Shown: piece by piece, positions 8,089-17,058 of the stretch
How the letters are laid out: the number at the start of each line of letters is the position of its first letter
How positions within the stretch are numbered: the stretch's first letter is position 1
NCBI GenBank assembly: GCA_031963005.1
Contig: JASSUL010000003.1
Coordinates: 111,020 to 175,019, forward strand
Direction of reading: 5' to 3'
DNA length: 64,000 nucleotides
Source of the DNA: JASSUD01 sp031963005
GTDB lineage: Bacteria; Pseudomonadota; Gammaproteobacteria; Burkholderiales; Burkholderiaceae
Program-made: the position numbers and the translations under genes
The notes under the pieces: generated by a model
The model's database searches: none
Told to the model about the DNA's origin: nothing
What the model saw: the letters and a program-made list of their open reading frames with translations, nothing else

Positions 8089-9429
8089 ATGACGGTGACG
8101 GGTGGTAGCGGGCAGCCTCAGAGGTCAAGTGGAGATATAAGTGCCCTATTTGAAAGGCATGCCACTTTGCAGGGCATGTCCTCTTCTAGCCCTTCTAATC
8201 CTTCTAATAGGATGGCGCACAGAGAGGATCATGTACTGCAACCTGCTTTAGAGCCTGTGCCAGAAAATCGTCTCCATGAACCTCATTCAAAGCCTTTAAA
8301 CCTAAATTTAGAGGCGCTTAGGCAATCGGGTATATCGGTATTGGCCGTTAACAGTCCTGACGCGACGCCTACGCCGCGTACTGAAGTAGATGCAGGAGAT
8401 TTTTTTAATTACACGCTTTCACGATGGCCTTCTACTGGTTCTGATGAAAGCCGCTCATCTTCTCCATCTTCTAAACGAAAACCAAAAGCTTTTGTTCAAA
8501 CTCGCGCAAGGACACAGTTTGTCCGTAGCGTACCAAATTCTCGCAGCGCTTCGCCTAGTCGCTCAAATGCTGTAGAGTGCCCTTCTCAAATTACGCAACA
8601 AAGCCCCCCTGTTCCTGAAATCAATCTATTTGGAGCATTTCGGGCGATCGCTAAAGTGCTTTCCGATTTGCAAGAAAAAGTCCCTTATCAATGGTTTTTG
8701 CATAAAGAAATTGTGGTTATTGAAGCCAATGCACTGGAGTTGGCGGTACTGTTTGCGCAAGCTTCTGCTTTTACACAAGGTGCTCCAAATCCCTCCGTTG
8801 AAGCTGCCTGGAAGCAATGGTCGGCTATACAGGAAGCGCGAATTCTGGGTGCTGAAGATTTGAAGGGAATGACTCCTTTTGTTGAGAAGGTATTATCCAC
8901 TTTGCAAGAGCGGGCAGATAAAGATGCGGACTTATTTTTCAAGCCAAGCCCAGTGCAAAATGCCAAACGCAAATCTGGATCAGTTCAGTCTGCCACTCTA
9001 TTATTATCAGTCACAACTTTTAACAACAATATTCCCAGCGCTTCCAATTCGTTCAAAGAGATAAATAGTTTATTTGCGGCGCTTGTTCCGTTAATTGGCG
9101 TACTTGGTTGGCAAGTATCTTTCTTATGCGCATCTGTATTTGCCGGAGTTATTGTACTTATAAGGATTGGTATTTGGATTCACACCCAGCGCTCCAAACC
9201 TAATCTAGATAAGGCTCTATCTGAACTCCGTGAAATGAGTGAAAAGCTACGTATGAAATTAGAGAGTCTGGAGAGTCAGAAAAAAGAACAGTCCAAGAAA
9301 AAAGAGCGGTCTGTTCAGCGCTCTATAGAAAACTCTGTGAAGAAGACACAAAAACTCATGCTCTCTGTTAAAGGGAATCTAGATGGTCTAACACAGGTTT
9401 CTACACGACATCATCGGCTTGTTTTATAG
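8089..9429 (+). CDS. Unrecognised Ser-rich protein with C-terminal membrane and coiled-coil region
   Basis: A protein of about 446 residues that I do not recognise. Residues 1-160 are Ser/Pro/Arg-rich and probably disordered, with SSSPSSKRKP-type low complexity. A helical middle (about 175-300) follows, then two close hydrophobic segments (around ALVPLIGVLGWQVSFLCASV and VFAGVIVLIRIGIWI) and a strongly charged coiled coil to the C-terminus. This form (disordered N-terminus, membrane hairpin, coiled coil) is common in T3SS effectors or translocon-like proteins, and the gene lies just beyond the T3SS block. ATG 8089 is chosen; an upstream in-frame TTG (8059) would add ten residues. Function is not assigned. 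Confidence 0.7.
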   Translation: MTVTGGSGQPQRSSGDISALFERHATLQGMSSSSPSNPSNRMAHREDHVLQPALEPVPENRLHEPHSKPLNLNLEALRQSGISVLAVNSPDATPTPRTEVDAGDFFNYTLSRWPSTGSDESRSSSPSSKRKPKAFVQTRARTQFVRSVPNSRSASPSRSNAVECPSQITQQSPPVPEINLFGAFRAIAKVLSDLQEKVPYQWFLHKEIVVIEANALELAVLFAQASAFTQGAPNPSVEAAWKQWSAIQEARILGAEDLKGMTPFVEKVLSTLQERADKDADLFFKPSPVQNAKRKSGSVQSATLLLSVTTFNNNIPSASNSFKEINSLFAALVPLIGVLGWQVSFLCASVFAGVIVLIRIGIWIHTQRSKPNLDKALSELREMSEKLRMKLESLESQKKEQSKKKERSVQRSIENSVKKTQKLMLSVKGNLDGLTQVSTRHHRLVL

Positions 9430-9511
9430 CTTCTTAAAGGGATATTTGCTAGTAACCATGCGCAGCAAAGTATATTGAATTGAGCATTTTTTTTATAGTA
9501 GGAGAGAAGAG

Positions 9512-9898
9512 TTGAACCCGCTAGAAAGTACCGGAAACTCTGTAATGCGTGTGAGTTCCAACAGGCGTGTTAGCGAACCTGTAGATCATGGTTCTAGCCT
9601 TGTGGAGGCTACAGAAAAGCCAGCAAGGCGAGCAAGTTTCAGTATTCCAAGCAAGTATCCAAGCAAGAAGTTTCAAAGGAAGGTGATTAACAATGAGAGT
9701 GTAGTATGGCGAAAGTTATACAAAGATATCTATAAAGAATTAGAAGTAGTGAATGACAAGCTGGGTGAACTGCTTCTTGCAGAGCAAGAGAGTGAACTTC
9801 TACAGCAACAGAAACAGTTTAAAGACATGGCGACGCAGACTGAGACCGAAGCTTCATGCCGCGCTGCGCCTGATGATGCGTATAAAAAGTTAGTCTAA
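9512..9898 (+). CDS. Unrecognised small helical protein
   Basis: A 128-residue protein on the same strand as the preceding Ser-rich gene, 82 bases after it. A TTG start at 9512 is supported by AGGAG ending about seven bases upstream; the next in-frame ATG (9545) has no comparable site. Residues 1-60 are polar and basic, residues 65-110 form an amphipathic or coiled-coil helix rich in Glu, Gln and Leu. There is no signal peptide and no membrane segment. Size and helical nature would fit a chaperone or small secreted protein, but nothing decides this. It converges with trpE on the other strand. Confidence 0.6.
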   Translation: MNPLESTGNSVMRVSSNRRVSEPVDHGSSLVEATEKPARRASFSIPSKYPSKKFQRKVINNESVVWRKLYKDIYKELEVVNDKLGELLLAEQESELLQQQKQFKDMATQTETEASCRAAPDDAYKKLV

Positions 9899-9916
9899 AA
9901 ATAGGAAAGTTTGTTT

Positions 9917-11455
9917 TTACATTAATCCCTTTTCTACCTCTGCTGCAGCCTGCAATAAAGCCCCTGCTTTCGCTTCAGTCTCTTCCCACTCTGCTTCAGG
10001 CTGTGAGTCGGCAACAATGCCTGCCGCAGCCTGCACATACAATTGATTTTGGTAAATTAACCCTGTACGAATGGCAATCGCCAGATCCATTTCGCCTGAA
10101 AAAGAAAGATATCCTACCGCCCCGCCATACAACCCCCGCTTCACAGGTTCGAGCGCATCGATGAGCTCCATAGCGCGCACTTTAGGAGCGCCTGATAGTG
10201 TTCCTGCAGGGAAAGTTGCGCGTAATATATCTAGTTGACTCAGTCCGGGTTTCAACACCCCTTCTACCGCGCTCACGATATGTTGCACATGCGAATATTT
10301 TTCAATATTCATCTTATCGGTGACGCGCACGGTGCCGGTTTTGGCAATACGGCCAATATCATTGCGAGCCAAGTCGATGAGCATGACATGTTCTGCCCGC
10401 TCTTTTGGATCACTTAATAAGTCGGCTGCTAAAGCGGCATCTTCTTCAGGGGTCGCGCCTCGTTTGCGTGTTCCTGCTAGAGGGCGAATGGTGACGATAT
10501 GATCGTCACCTCGTGCTTCTTGCCGTACTAATATCTCTGGCGACGCGCCTACGACATGGAAATCCCCAAAATCATAAAAATACATATAGGGTGAGGGATT
10601 CAGTGAACGCAACGCCCGATAGAGCAGCAACGGATCATGGGGATAAGGCTTCACGAGACGTTGGCTAATCTGTACTTGCATCAGCTCTCCCGCCGCAATT
10701 GCTTCTTTTGCCTGTGCGACCGCTTCTAAATAGGCCGCTTTGGCAAAAGTGCGTTCAACAGGTGCAGGAGCGGTTATTAAAGCAGGAGTATGAGGCCGTG
10801 GTACCGATGTGCTGAGTTGTGCATGCAAAGCGGCTAATCGTGCCCGAGCCCTCTCATAAGCTTGAGGTTCATTGGGGTTTGCATACACAATTAAATAGAG
10901 CGCGCCGGATAAATTATCGATAACGGCGACTTCTTCCGCTAATAGCAGTTGAATGTCGGGTAATTTCAAAGGATCCGCAGGAGGATGCGGGAGTTTTTTC
11001 TTTTCAATGTACCGTATTGCGTCATAGCCAAAATAGCCCGCTAAGCCGCCGCAAAAACGGGGCAAGCCTTTGCAAGGCGCAACGGTAAAGCGTTGTTGAA
11101 AGCGTGCGATAAAATCGAGCGGATTGCCTTCATAGACTTCAATGCACGTATTTCCGTCGAATACCTCACAGCGCTCTTCGGTAGCTTGTAAACGAATGCG
11201 TGCGGGCAGGCCGATAAATGAATAACGGCCGACTCGTTCCCCTTGCACGACCGATTCAAGCAAAAAGGAATACGCTTGTGGGCGGGTATGCGACGCCTCT
11301 GAGGTGGATGCTGCATTCGGAGGCGTTTTAGGACAATGTGTCAGTTTTAAATATAAAGAGAGCGGCGTATCGAGATCTGCCAGCGTCCTGTGCACAAGAG
11401 GAATGCGGTTATAGCCTGCCTTGGCTAAGGCTTGAAAATCTAGCTCAGTGATCAC
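9917..11455 (-). CDS. trpE: Anthranilate synthase component I (TrpE)
   Basis: A 512-residue chorismate-binding enzyme that makes anthranilate, the first committed step of tryptophan synthesis. The C-terminal catalytic domain shows QVQISQRLVKPY, the ...RPLAGTRKRGATPEED segment, LIDLARNDIGR and FPAGTLSGAPKVRAMELID, all diagnostic of TrpE. The N-terminal LLES (in YSFLLESVV) is the tryptophan feedback-binding motif, so the enzyme should be feedback-inhibited. Start is GTG at 11455 without a strong ribosome-binding site. In Burkholderia the order is rpe-gph-trpE-trpG-trpD-trpC; here rpe is directly upstream, gph is absent and no trpG/D/C follows downstream. Without a glutaminase partner elsewhere it would depend on ammonia. 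Confidence 0.96.
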   Translation of the reverse strand: MITELDFQALAKAGYNRIPLVHRTLADLDTPLSLYLKLTHCPKTPPNAASTSEASHTRPQAYSFLLESVVQGERVGRYSFIGLPARIRLQATEERCEVFDGNTCIEVYEGNPLDFIARFQQRFTVAPCKGLPRFCGGLAGYFGYDAIRYIEKKKLPHPPADPLKLPDIQLLLAEEVAVIDNLSGALYLIVYANPNEPQAYERARARLAALHAQLSTSVPRPHTPALITAPAPVERTFAKAAYLEAVAQAKEAIAAGELMQVQISQRLVKPYPHDPLLLYRALRSLNPSPYMYFYDFGDFHVVGASPEILVRQEARGDDHIVTIRPLAGTRKRGATPEEDAALAADLLSDPKERAEHVMLIDLARNDIGRIAKTGTVRVTDKMNIEKYSHVQHIVSAVEGVLKPGLSQLDILRATFPAGTLSGAPKVRAMELIDALEPVKRGLYGGAVGYLSFSGEMDLAIAIRTGLIYQNQLYVQAAAGIVADSQPEAEWEETEAKAGALLQAAAEVEKGLM

Positions 11456-11500
11456 TGGAAGAGAGAAGGAAAAAAGTGAAAAGGAGGCAGAAGGGTACGC

Positions 11501-12181
11501 TCAAGCGCCTTCCGATGGGAGTGCATTGCGCATGGTTTGTATGGCTGCAGCATAATCAGGTTGCCCAAAAATGGCGGACCCTGCTACAAAAACATCGGCT
11601 CCTGCTGCAGCTATCGCGGCGATATTGCTGGCATTAACCCCACCATCTACTTGCAGCCGGATGATGCGACCGGTTTTTTCTGCATAAGCATCTAAACGGC
11701 TGCGCACAGCGCGTAATTTATCCAATGCAGAGGGAATAAACGACTGGCCGCCAAAGCCTGGGTTGACCGACATAATCAAAACAAGGTCTAAGCGGTCCAG
11801 AATATAATCTAGATGATGCAAGGGAGTCGCTGGATTCAAAGCGAGTCCAGCTTGACAGCCCTGATCGCGTATTAATGTCAATGTGCGATCAAGATGCTCG
11901 GTGCTTTCTGGATGCACAGTCATCACTTTAGCACCCGCTTGTGCGAATTCTGGGATCAGCCGGTCTACAGGGCGTACCATAAGATGCACATCGATGGGCA
12001 CCGTCGCATGCGCGCGCAATGCAGCACATACCATCGGTCCAACGGTTAAGTTGGGTACGTAATGATTATCCATTACATCCAAATGTAGCCAATCTGCTCC
12101 CGCTTGAATCACACTGCGTGCCTCTTCGCCAAGGCGAGAGAAATCGGCGCTAAGTAGGCTAGGAGCAAAAAGGTAGGACAT
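11501..12181 (-). CDS. rpe: Ribulose-phosphate 3-epimerase
   Basis: A 226-residue TIM-barrel enzyme interconverting ribulose 5-phosphate and xylulose 5-phosphate in the pentose phosphate pathway. The N-terminus APSLLSADFSRLGEE, the metal/substrate segment WLHLDVMDNHYVPNLTVGP, the MSVNPGFGGQSFI loop and VDGGVNASNI near the C-terminus are all family hallmarks. The start at 12181 (MSYLFAPSLL) matches the usual N-terminus; in-frame upstream codons would add a few residues. It is 45 bases upstream of trpE on the same strand, so the two are probably co-transcribed, a relic of the Burkholderia rpe-gph-trp order. Confidence 0.96.
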   Translation of the reverse strand: MSYLFAPSLLSADFSRLGEEARSVIQAGADWLHLDVMDNHYVPNLTVGPMVCAALRAHATVPIDVHLMVRPVDRLIPEFAQAGAKVMTVHPESTEHLDRTLTLIRDQGCQAGLALNPATPLHHLDYILDRLDLVLIMSVNPGFGGQSFIPSALDKLRAVRSRLDAYAEKTGRIIRLQVDGGVNASNIAAIAAAGADVFVAGSAIFGQPDYAAAIQTMRNALPSEGA

Positions 12182-12326
12182 AGTACAACCCATAAAAGAA
12201 GAAAAGATCGCGCACATAAGGGGGCGTGCAAGGGGGGTATTTTACCTTTTAGCAGAAAGAATAAGGAGGAGCCTGAAAATAACGCTAAAATTCTGCTCTA
12301 GGGTGACTCATTATCAAAGGAAAGGC

Positions 12327-13616
12327 ATGCATTTTTTGACCACATATCTACGATCGATCCAAAAAGTACCTCACTGGGCATCTCAATGCATGTATAGGAT
12401 ACTGTGCGTGGGTTGTTGTTTTTTAGCGGCCTGCTCAACGCCACACCCCAGTTCTTCACGCTTGCCTCCTGGTACTCCTTTGAGTGCTCCAGCAGGTCCT
12501 CCTGCTTTTGATACGCTGTCTCCCTCCAGCCAAGCTTTCATAACAAACATGGGTGCCCCTTATCGGTTAAGCCCTGTTAATTGGTCAGACCTAGAAGGAT
12601 GGCAAGAGGATTCTTTAAGCGGAGTGATGCCAGTTTTACGTGCTAACTGCCAACGTCTTTTAGAGCCCTCTAAAAAGAACGCCACACCGCCGTTACTTTG
12701 GCAGCAGGTTTGTACCAAAGTGCAAGGTATCGATGTGCAGGAAAGCCAACGCAATTTGATCGGAGTGCGTGATTTTTTTGAGCAAAATTTCATTCCTTTT
12801 CAATTGTCTAGTGCACGCGGTGATGTGTATGGCCTAGTGACGGGGTATTACGAACCGATTCTTCGGGGCTCCCGTACTCGGCATGCTCCCTATCTGTATG
12901 CGCTGTATCGCTGGCCTTCTCAGTATCCTGCCGGGCAGAAATTGCCTGCGCGCGCAGAGCTTTTGCGCAGTGGGGCGTTGCAAGGGCAAGAGCTAGTTTA
13001 TGTGGATGATCCGATTGAAGCGTTTTTCCTACAGATACAAGGCTCGGGGCGCGTTGTGTTAGACGATGGCAAAACGATGCGTGTAGGGTATAACGGCACC
13101 AATGGCCAGCCCTATCACTCTATAGGTCGTTGGTTAGTAGATCGAGGAGAAATGACGCTATCACAAACGTCTATACAAAACTTGCGGCAATGGGCGCGTG
13201 CGAATCCTAGTCGAGTAGATGAGCTTTTGGCCGTCAACCCACGCTTTGTCTTTTTTAAAGAAATTACTACACCCGCATCCTCTACGATGGCCCTCTCTGA
13301 AAATACGACTGAGCCTGAGCAGCTTGCTGCCTCTCTGCCAGGTCCTATAGGCGCTCTGGGTGTGCCATTGACCCCTGAGCGATCGATCGCAGTTGATCCT
13401 CATGCGGTGCCATTAGGCGCTCCTGTTTTTCTCTCTACGACCCGTCCTATGACGAATGAACCTTTGCGCCGCCTGGTATTTGCTCAAGATGTAGGAGCAG
13501 CGATTCGCGGAGGAGTGCGTGCAGATTATTTTTGGGGATTAGGTGATCAAGCTGGCGATATGGCTGGCCGCATGCGTCAAATGGGAAGGATGTGGATTTT
13601 GTTACCTAAATCTTAA
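12327..13616 (+). CDS. mltA: Membrane-bound lytic murein transglycosylase A
   Basis: A lipoprotein of about 429 residues that cleaves the glycan strands of peptidoglycan at the inner face of the outer membrane. The N-terminus has a hydrophobic stretch with a lipobox ending FLAAC (lipidated Cys near residue 33). The MltA beta-barrel region contains VTGYYEPILRGS, and the C-terminal 3D domain shows SIAVDPHAVPLGAPVFLST and LVFAQDVGAAIRG with DYFWG, carrying the catalytic Asp. ATG 12327 is preferred over GTG 12303 because AAAGGAAAGG precedes it. It ends six bases before dsbD. Full length, no sign of decay. Confidence 0.93.
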   Translation: MHFLTTYLRSIQKVPHWASQCMYRILCVGCCFLAACSTPHPSSSRLPPGTPLSAPAGPPAFDTLSPSSQAFITNMGAPYRLSPVNWSDLEGWQEDSLSGVMPVLRANCQRLLEPSKKNATPPLLWQQVCTKVQGIDVQESQRNLIGVRDFFEQNFIPFQLSSARGDVYGLVTGYYEPILRGSRTRHAPYLYALYRWPSQYPAGQKLPARAELLRSGALQGQELVYVDDPIEAFFLQIQGSGRVVLDDGKTMRVGYNGTNGQPYHSIGRWLVDRGEMTLSQTSIQNLRQWARANPSRVDELLAVNPRFVFFKEITTPASSTMALSENTTEPEQLAASLPGPIGALGVPLTPERSIAVDPHAVPLGAPVFLSTTRPMTNEPLRRLVFAQDVGAAIRGGVRADYFWGLGDQAGDMAGRMRQMGRMWILLPKS

Positions 13617-13622
13617 GAGTCT

Positions 13623-15533
13623 ATGGTGCACATACCGCAGAAAAAGCAAAAAAAACGATTCAAGATATCCATAAGGCATCCCATACTATGGCTTTGGGGG
13701 GGTGCCTTTGTCCTATTATTGCTTGGGTTAACGGCGTTTTGGAGTTTTAGGCCAAGTTGGGATGCACTGCCTTCCTTCGATACGGATATTCCGGTTTTAC
13801 CTCCTGAGCGTGCTTTTCAAGTCCATTTTCAAGCTAAACCTGGCGTGGTCGACTTGTTATTGAAGATCGCGCCAGGCCATACGCTCTACGCGCAGCGCAT
13901 TACCGCTAAAGTGGAAAAGGGGAGCGCAGTACTAGGCGCATGGAAGTTGCCGCCAGCGCAAATGCATTGGGATGCGGCCTCTCAAAAAGAGGTGCTCGTC
14001 TATCGTTTGGAGCAAGTCGTGCATTTCCCCGTGGTATTTCCGGTGGATGCCCCGCACGCTGAGGCATCGAAGAGTATTTTGGCGGTGACCCTGCAAGGAT
14101 GTGCAGATGCAGGTGTCTGTTATACACCGATCACCTATCGTACCCGTATGGATCGTTTGGTGCTGCAGCCGTCTCAACCGCTTGCATTGTCCTCTGGGAC
14201 GCTTTCTAAAGAGCCCATACTAAGGTCTGCAGCAGCAGAAACAAATTTCCTTTCAAAATCTACATTCGATATATGGTGGTCGGGTTTAACCGATTCTCAA
14301 GCGGCCCTTGCAGCTTTGCATCATCTAAACACACAGCGTAGTGCTTCGGGATTTTTATACGGATGGACTCCGGTTGCGTTTTTTGTCCTTTTTTTCATTT
14401 TTGGCGTGGTACTGAGTGCGCTGCCCTGTTCGTGGCCGATGATTCCCATCGTCTCTGCGCTGATAGTGCAGGCTAATGTTCATCATAAATCTTCCCACTT
14501 AGCAAAGCCTCTTTCTCCCAAAGATCCTCCGTCTACCGATCTTCCTGCTACCGCTTCTTGGTTACGCAGCATGCGCCTTTCTTTCGCCTATGTATTGGGT
14601 ATGGCCAGTGTGTACGCATTATGTGGAGCGATTGCTGCACTCGCAGGTCAGCGTTTTGGTGCGAGTTTTGGGTATCCATGGGTAACGGCTAGTTTTGCGC
14701 TCGTGATGGTCATCATGGCGATAATGCTATTGAGGGGCCATGGTTTTACTTTACCCTTGATACGCCGCATTATGTCCAAGGGCATTCTCAAAACGCAGGG
14801 CCGCGCTAGCATTGCTTTTGTTATAGGAGCAGTATCTGCCTTAACGCTAAGCCCTTGCATGAGTGCACCACTTTTTGGCGTACTCGCGTTCATCGCGCAA
14901 ACGGGCCATATTGGTATAGGTGCGCTGGCTTTATTTGCATTGGGTTTGGGACTTGGAGTGCCTTTAATCATACTGGGAGCAGGTTTAGGCGCCTATTTAC
15001 CTGGCTCTGGGGTGTGGATGCGCTATGTACAGCGTTTCATTGGCTTGGCGCTCTTAGTGATGGGGGGCTATTTGGCGATGCCAGCAGGTATCGCGTTATG
15101 GGATACCTTCGGTGAACAGCAAAACGTGGTGAAGAAATCGATAGAGCAAGGCGCTCAGGCCGGACCACCGTTTCAATCGGTCCATACTTTGGCTGAGCTC
15201 AATACTGCTATACAAGCCCAGAGCAAAATCACCTTACTCAAGATTTTTGCAGAGAATTGTTCAGCCTGTCGCAAAATTGAACGCACTACATTAGCTTCTC
15301 CCTTGGTGGGTGTGCATTTGCCGGCTTTTAATTTAATACAGCTGAATGTCAGTGAAAATCATCCTGCTATCGATGCGCTGCTCAAGCATTTTGGTTTATA
15401 TGGCCCACCGGCTTTTCTTTTTTTCGATGCGCAAGGTAAAGAGTTCACTGCATTGCGTAGAGTAGGGTATATATCGGATCAAGCATTAGCGCAGCTTCTA
15501 AAAGAGGCGCAGGCGATTAATGCACAAAATTAA
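13623..15533 (+). CDS. dsbD: Thiol:disulfide interchange protein DsbD
   Basis: A 636-residue inner-membrane protein that passes electrons from cytoplasmic thioredoxin to periplasmic DsbC/G-type proteins and cytochrome c maturation. All three redox modules are present: the periplasmic alpha domain with Cys pair in LQGCADAGVCYTP, the membrane domain with ALPCSWPMIPI and LSPCMSAPLFG, and the C-terminal thioredoxin-like domain with CSAC in ENCSACRKIE. A basic N-terminus followed by one membrane helix (about residues 22-44) serves as signal anchor. It starts seven bases after mltA stops, so the two genes probably share a transcript. Length agrees with the family. Confidence 0.95.
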   Translation: MVHIPQKKQKKRFKISIRHPILWLWGGAFVLLLLGLTAFWSFRPSWDALPSFDTDIPVLPPERAFQVHFQAKPGVVDLLLKIAPGHTLYAQRITAKVEKGSAVLGAWKLPPAQMHWDAASQKEVLVYRLEQVVHFPVVFPVDAPHAEASKSILAVTLQGCADAGVCYTPITYRTRMDRLVLQPSQPLALSSGTLSKEPILRSAAAETNFLSKSTFDIWWSGLTDSQAALAALHHLNTQRSASGFLYGWTPVAFFVLFFIFGVVLSALPCSWPMIPIVSALIVQANVHHKSSHLAKPLSPKDPPSTDLPATASWLRSMRLSFAYVLGMASVYALCGAIAALAGQRFGASFGYPWVTASFALVMVIMAIMLLRGHGFTLPLIRRIMSKGILKTQGRASIAFVIGAVSALTLSPCMSAPLFGVLAFIAQTGHIGIGALALFALGLGLGVPLIILGAGLGAYLPGSGVWMRYVQRFIGLALLVMGGYLAMPAGIALWDTFGEQQNVVKKSIEQGAQAGPPFQSVHTLAELNTAIQAQSKITLLKIFAENCSACRKIERTTLASPLVGVHLPAFNLIQLNVSENHPAIDALLKHFGLYGPPAFLFFDAQGKEFTALRRVGYISDQALAQLLKEAQAINAQN

Positions 15534-15584
15534 AAACTTTCTCTTTGCCGATCTGCAGATTTTTAGCGGATGCTAATAGGTACT

Positions 15585-16769
15585 ATGATGTCCAAGCCTC
15601 GTGTTGTTGTTGGAATGTCTGGAGGAGTAGATTCCTCGGTGACAGCCTGGTTGCTCAAGCAGCAAGGCTATGAGGTGATCGGCCTCTTTATGAAAAACTG
15701 GGAAGACGACGACGAAGAAGACAATGGCGTTTCCCCAGGCTATTGTTCTGCACGGCAAGATTGGCTGGATGTGGTATCGGTTGCCGACCAAATCGGGATA
15801 GATGTAGAAGTCGTGAATTTTGCAGAAACCTATAAAGAACGGGTTTTCGAAGAATTTTTAACGGAATATTCCGCCGGCCGCACGCCGAATCCCGATATAT
15901 TATGCAATGCAGAAATTAAATTTAAAGCGTTTTTAGAATATGCCTTGCACCTTCAGAGCGAGGGCCATAGCCAGACGCAGGATGCCAAAATTGCTACAGG
16001 GCATTACGCTCGTTTACGTACCACTGAAAACGGGCAGATCGAACTCCTAAAAGCCTGTGATATCAGTAAAGATCAAAGTTATTTCTTGCATCGCCTCACA
16101 CAATCCCAATTACAACACACGCTTTTTCCTTTAGGAGAACTGACCAAAAAGCAAGTACGGGAAATCGCCGCGCAAATTGGTTTGTCCAACGCGCGTAAAA
16201 AGGATTCAACCGGCATTTGCTTTATCGGTGAGCGCCCATTTCGTGCTTTTTTGCAGCGCTATCTTCCTACAGAGCCAGGCCCGATTAAAACATTAGAAGG
16301 GCAGGTACTCGCTGAACATGTAGGCCTTGCGTTCTATACACTGGGTCAACGTAAGGGGTTGGGAATTGGAGGCCAACGCGCACCTACCACGCAATCTGCG
16401 ATGTTTCACGGGGAACCTTGGTTTGTTGCCGCAAAAGATATCGCCCAAAACACACTCTATGTAGTGCAAGGCCATCATCATCCTGCGCTCACCAGCCAGC
16501 GTTTGACGACACAACGTGGGCATTGGATTGCCGGTACACCGCCTGTTTCGCCGCGCTTGCATGCGAAAACGCGTTACCGTCAAACGGATGCCGCTTGCAC
16601 GCTTTCGTTCCCATCGAATCCAAATGCGCCAGATTCTGCCGTATCCGTAGGCACGCACTTCGAATTACAGTTCGATACGCCGCAGTGGGCGGTGACGCCA
16701 GGGCAATCTGCTGTACTCTATGATGGTGAAATATGCTTAGGAGGGGGCATTATCGAAGCGTATGCCTAA
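15585..16769 (+). CDS. mnmA: tRNA 2-thiouridylase MnmA
   Basis: The enzyme that adds sulfur to U34 of tRNA-Lys, -Glu and -Gln, receiving persulfide from the TusE relay. The ATP pyrophosphatase loop GMSGGVDSSV is near the N-terminus, the two catalytic cysteines are in PDILCNAEIKF and STGICFIGERPF, and the C-terminal barrel ends with CLGGGIIEAYA. ATG 15585 is preferred, with AGG just before it; ATG 15570 and 15588 are alternatives. The stop codon shares its last base with the first base of a palindromic repeat copy (16769), so the C-terminal few residues may have been trimmed or replaced by the insertion. Confidence 0.95.
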   Translation: MMSKPRVVVGMSGGVDSSVTAWLLKQQGYEVIGLFMKNWEDDDEEDNGVSPGYCSARQDWLDVVSVADQIGIDVEVVNFAETYKERVFEEFLTEYSAGRTPNPDILCNAEIKFKAFLEYALHLQSEGHSQTQDAKIATGHYARLRTTENGQIELLKACDISKDQSYFLHRLTQSQLQHTLFPLGELTKKQVREIAAQIGLSNARKKDSTGICFIGERPFRAFLQRYLPTEPGPIKTLEGQVLAEHVGLAFYTLGQRKGLGIGGQRAPTTQSAMFHGEPWFVAAKDIAQNTLYVVQGHHHPALTSQRLTTQRGHWIAGTPPVSPRLHAKTRYRQTDAACTLSFPSNPNAPDSAVSVGTHFELQFDTPQWAVTPGQSAVLYDGEICLGGGIIEAYA

Positions 16770-16946
16770 GAGCCTGTTCATAATCTTCAAAAGTGGGTTG
16801 TGTTGGGGTTCCAAAATCACCCAAAAACGCACCCCAACCTACGAAAAATGCCAAAAAATGGTAGGTTGGGATTAGGAATTGAATTAAATACGGAACCCCA
16901 ACATGACGACCTCAAGGGTGATTTCTGAAGATGATGAACAGATTCC
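16769..16946. repeat. 178-bp palindromic repeat, copy 3 (rearranged)
   Basis: Same length and ends as copy 1 (3301-3478), with diverged termini AGAGCCTGTTCAT and CAGATTCC. The outer arms match copy 1 in reverse-complement order, the two sub-segments AAAATCACCCAAAAACG and GAATTGAATTAAATACGG keep copy-1 orientation, and the central loop (GAAAAATGCCAAAAAATG) is again inverted. The element therefore differs from copy 1 by inversions at both internal inverted-repeat pairs. It begins at the mnmA stop codon and lies upstream of rlmL. Confidence 0.85.
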
Positions 16947-17058
16947 AAGGCGCTTTAACCCACCCTTTTTGTCCTTTTAGTACGCCATACCTCCCATGAG
17001 GATGCCCCTATAAATACGCATTATCGAATGTGTTATTCCCCTTTTTAGAGTTTTTTCC

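Noticed and set aside
9512..9898. Dynein light chain (TQT) docking motif in ATQTETE
   Set aside because: The Lys/Arg expected two residues before TQT is missing, and one short motif alone is weak.
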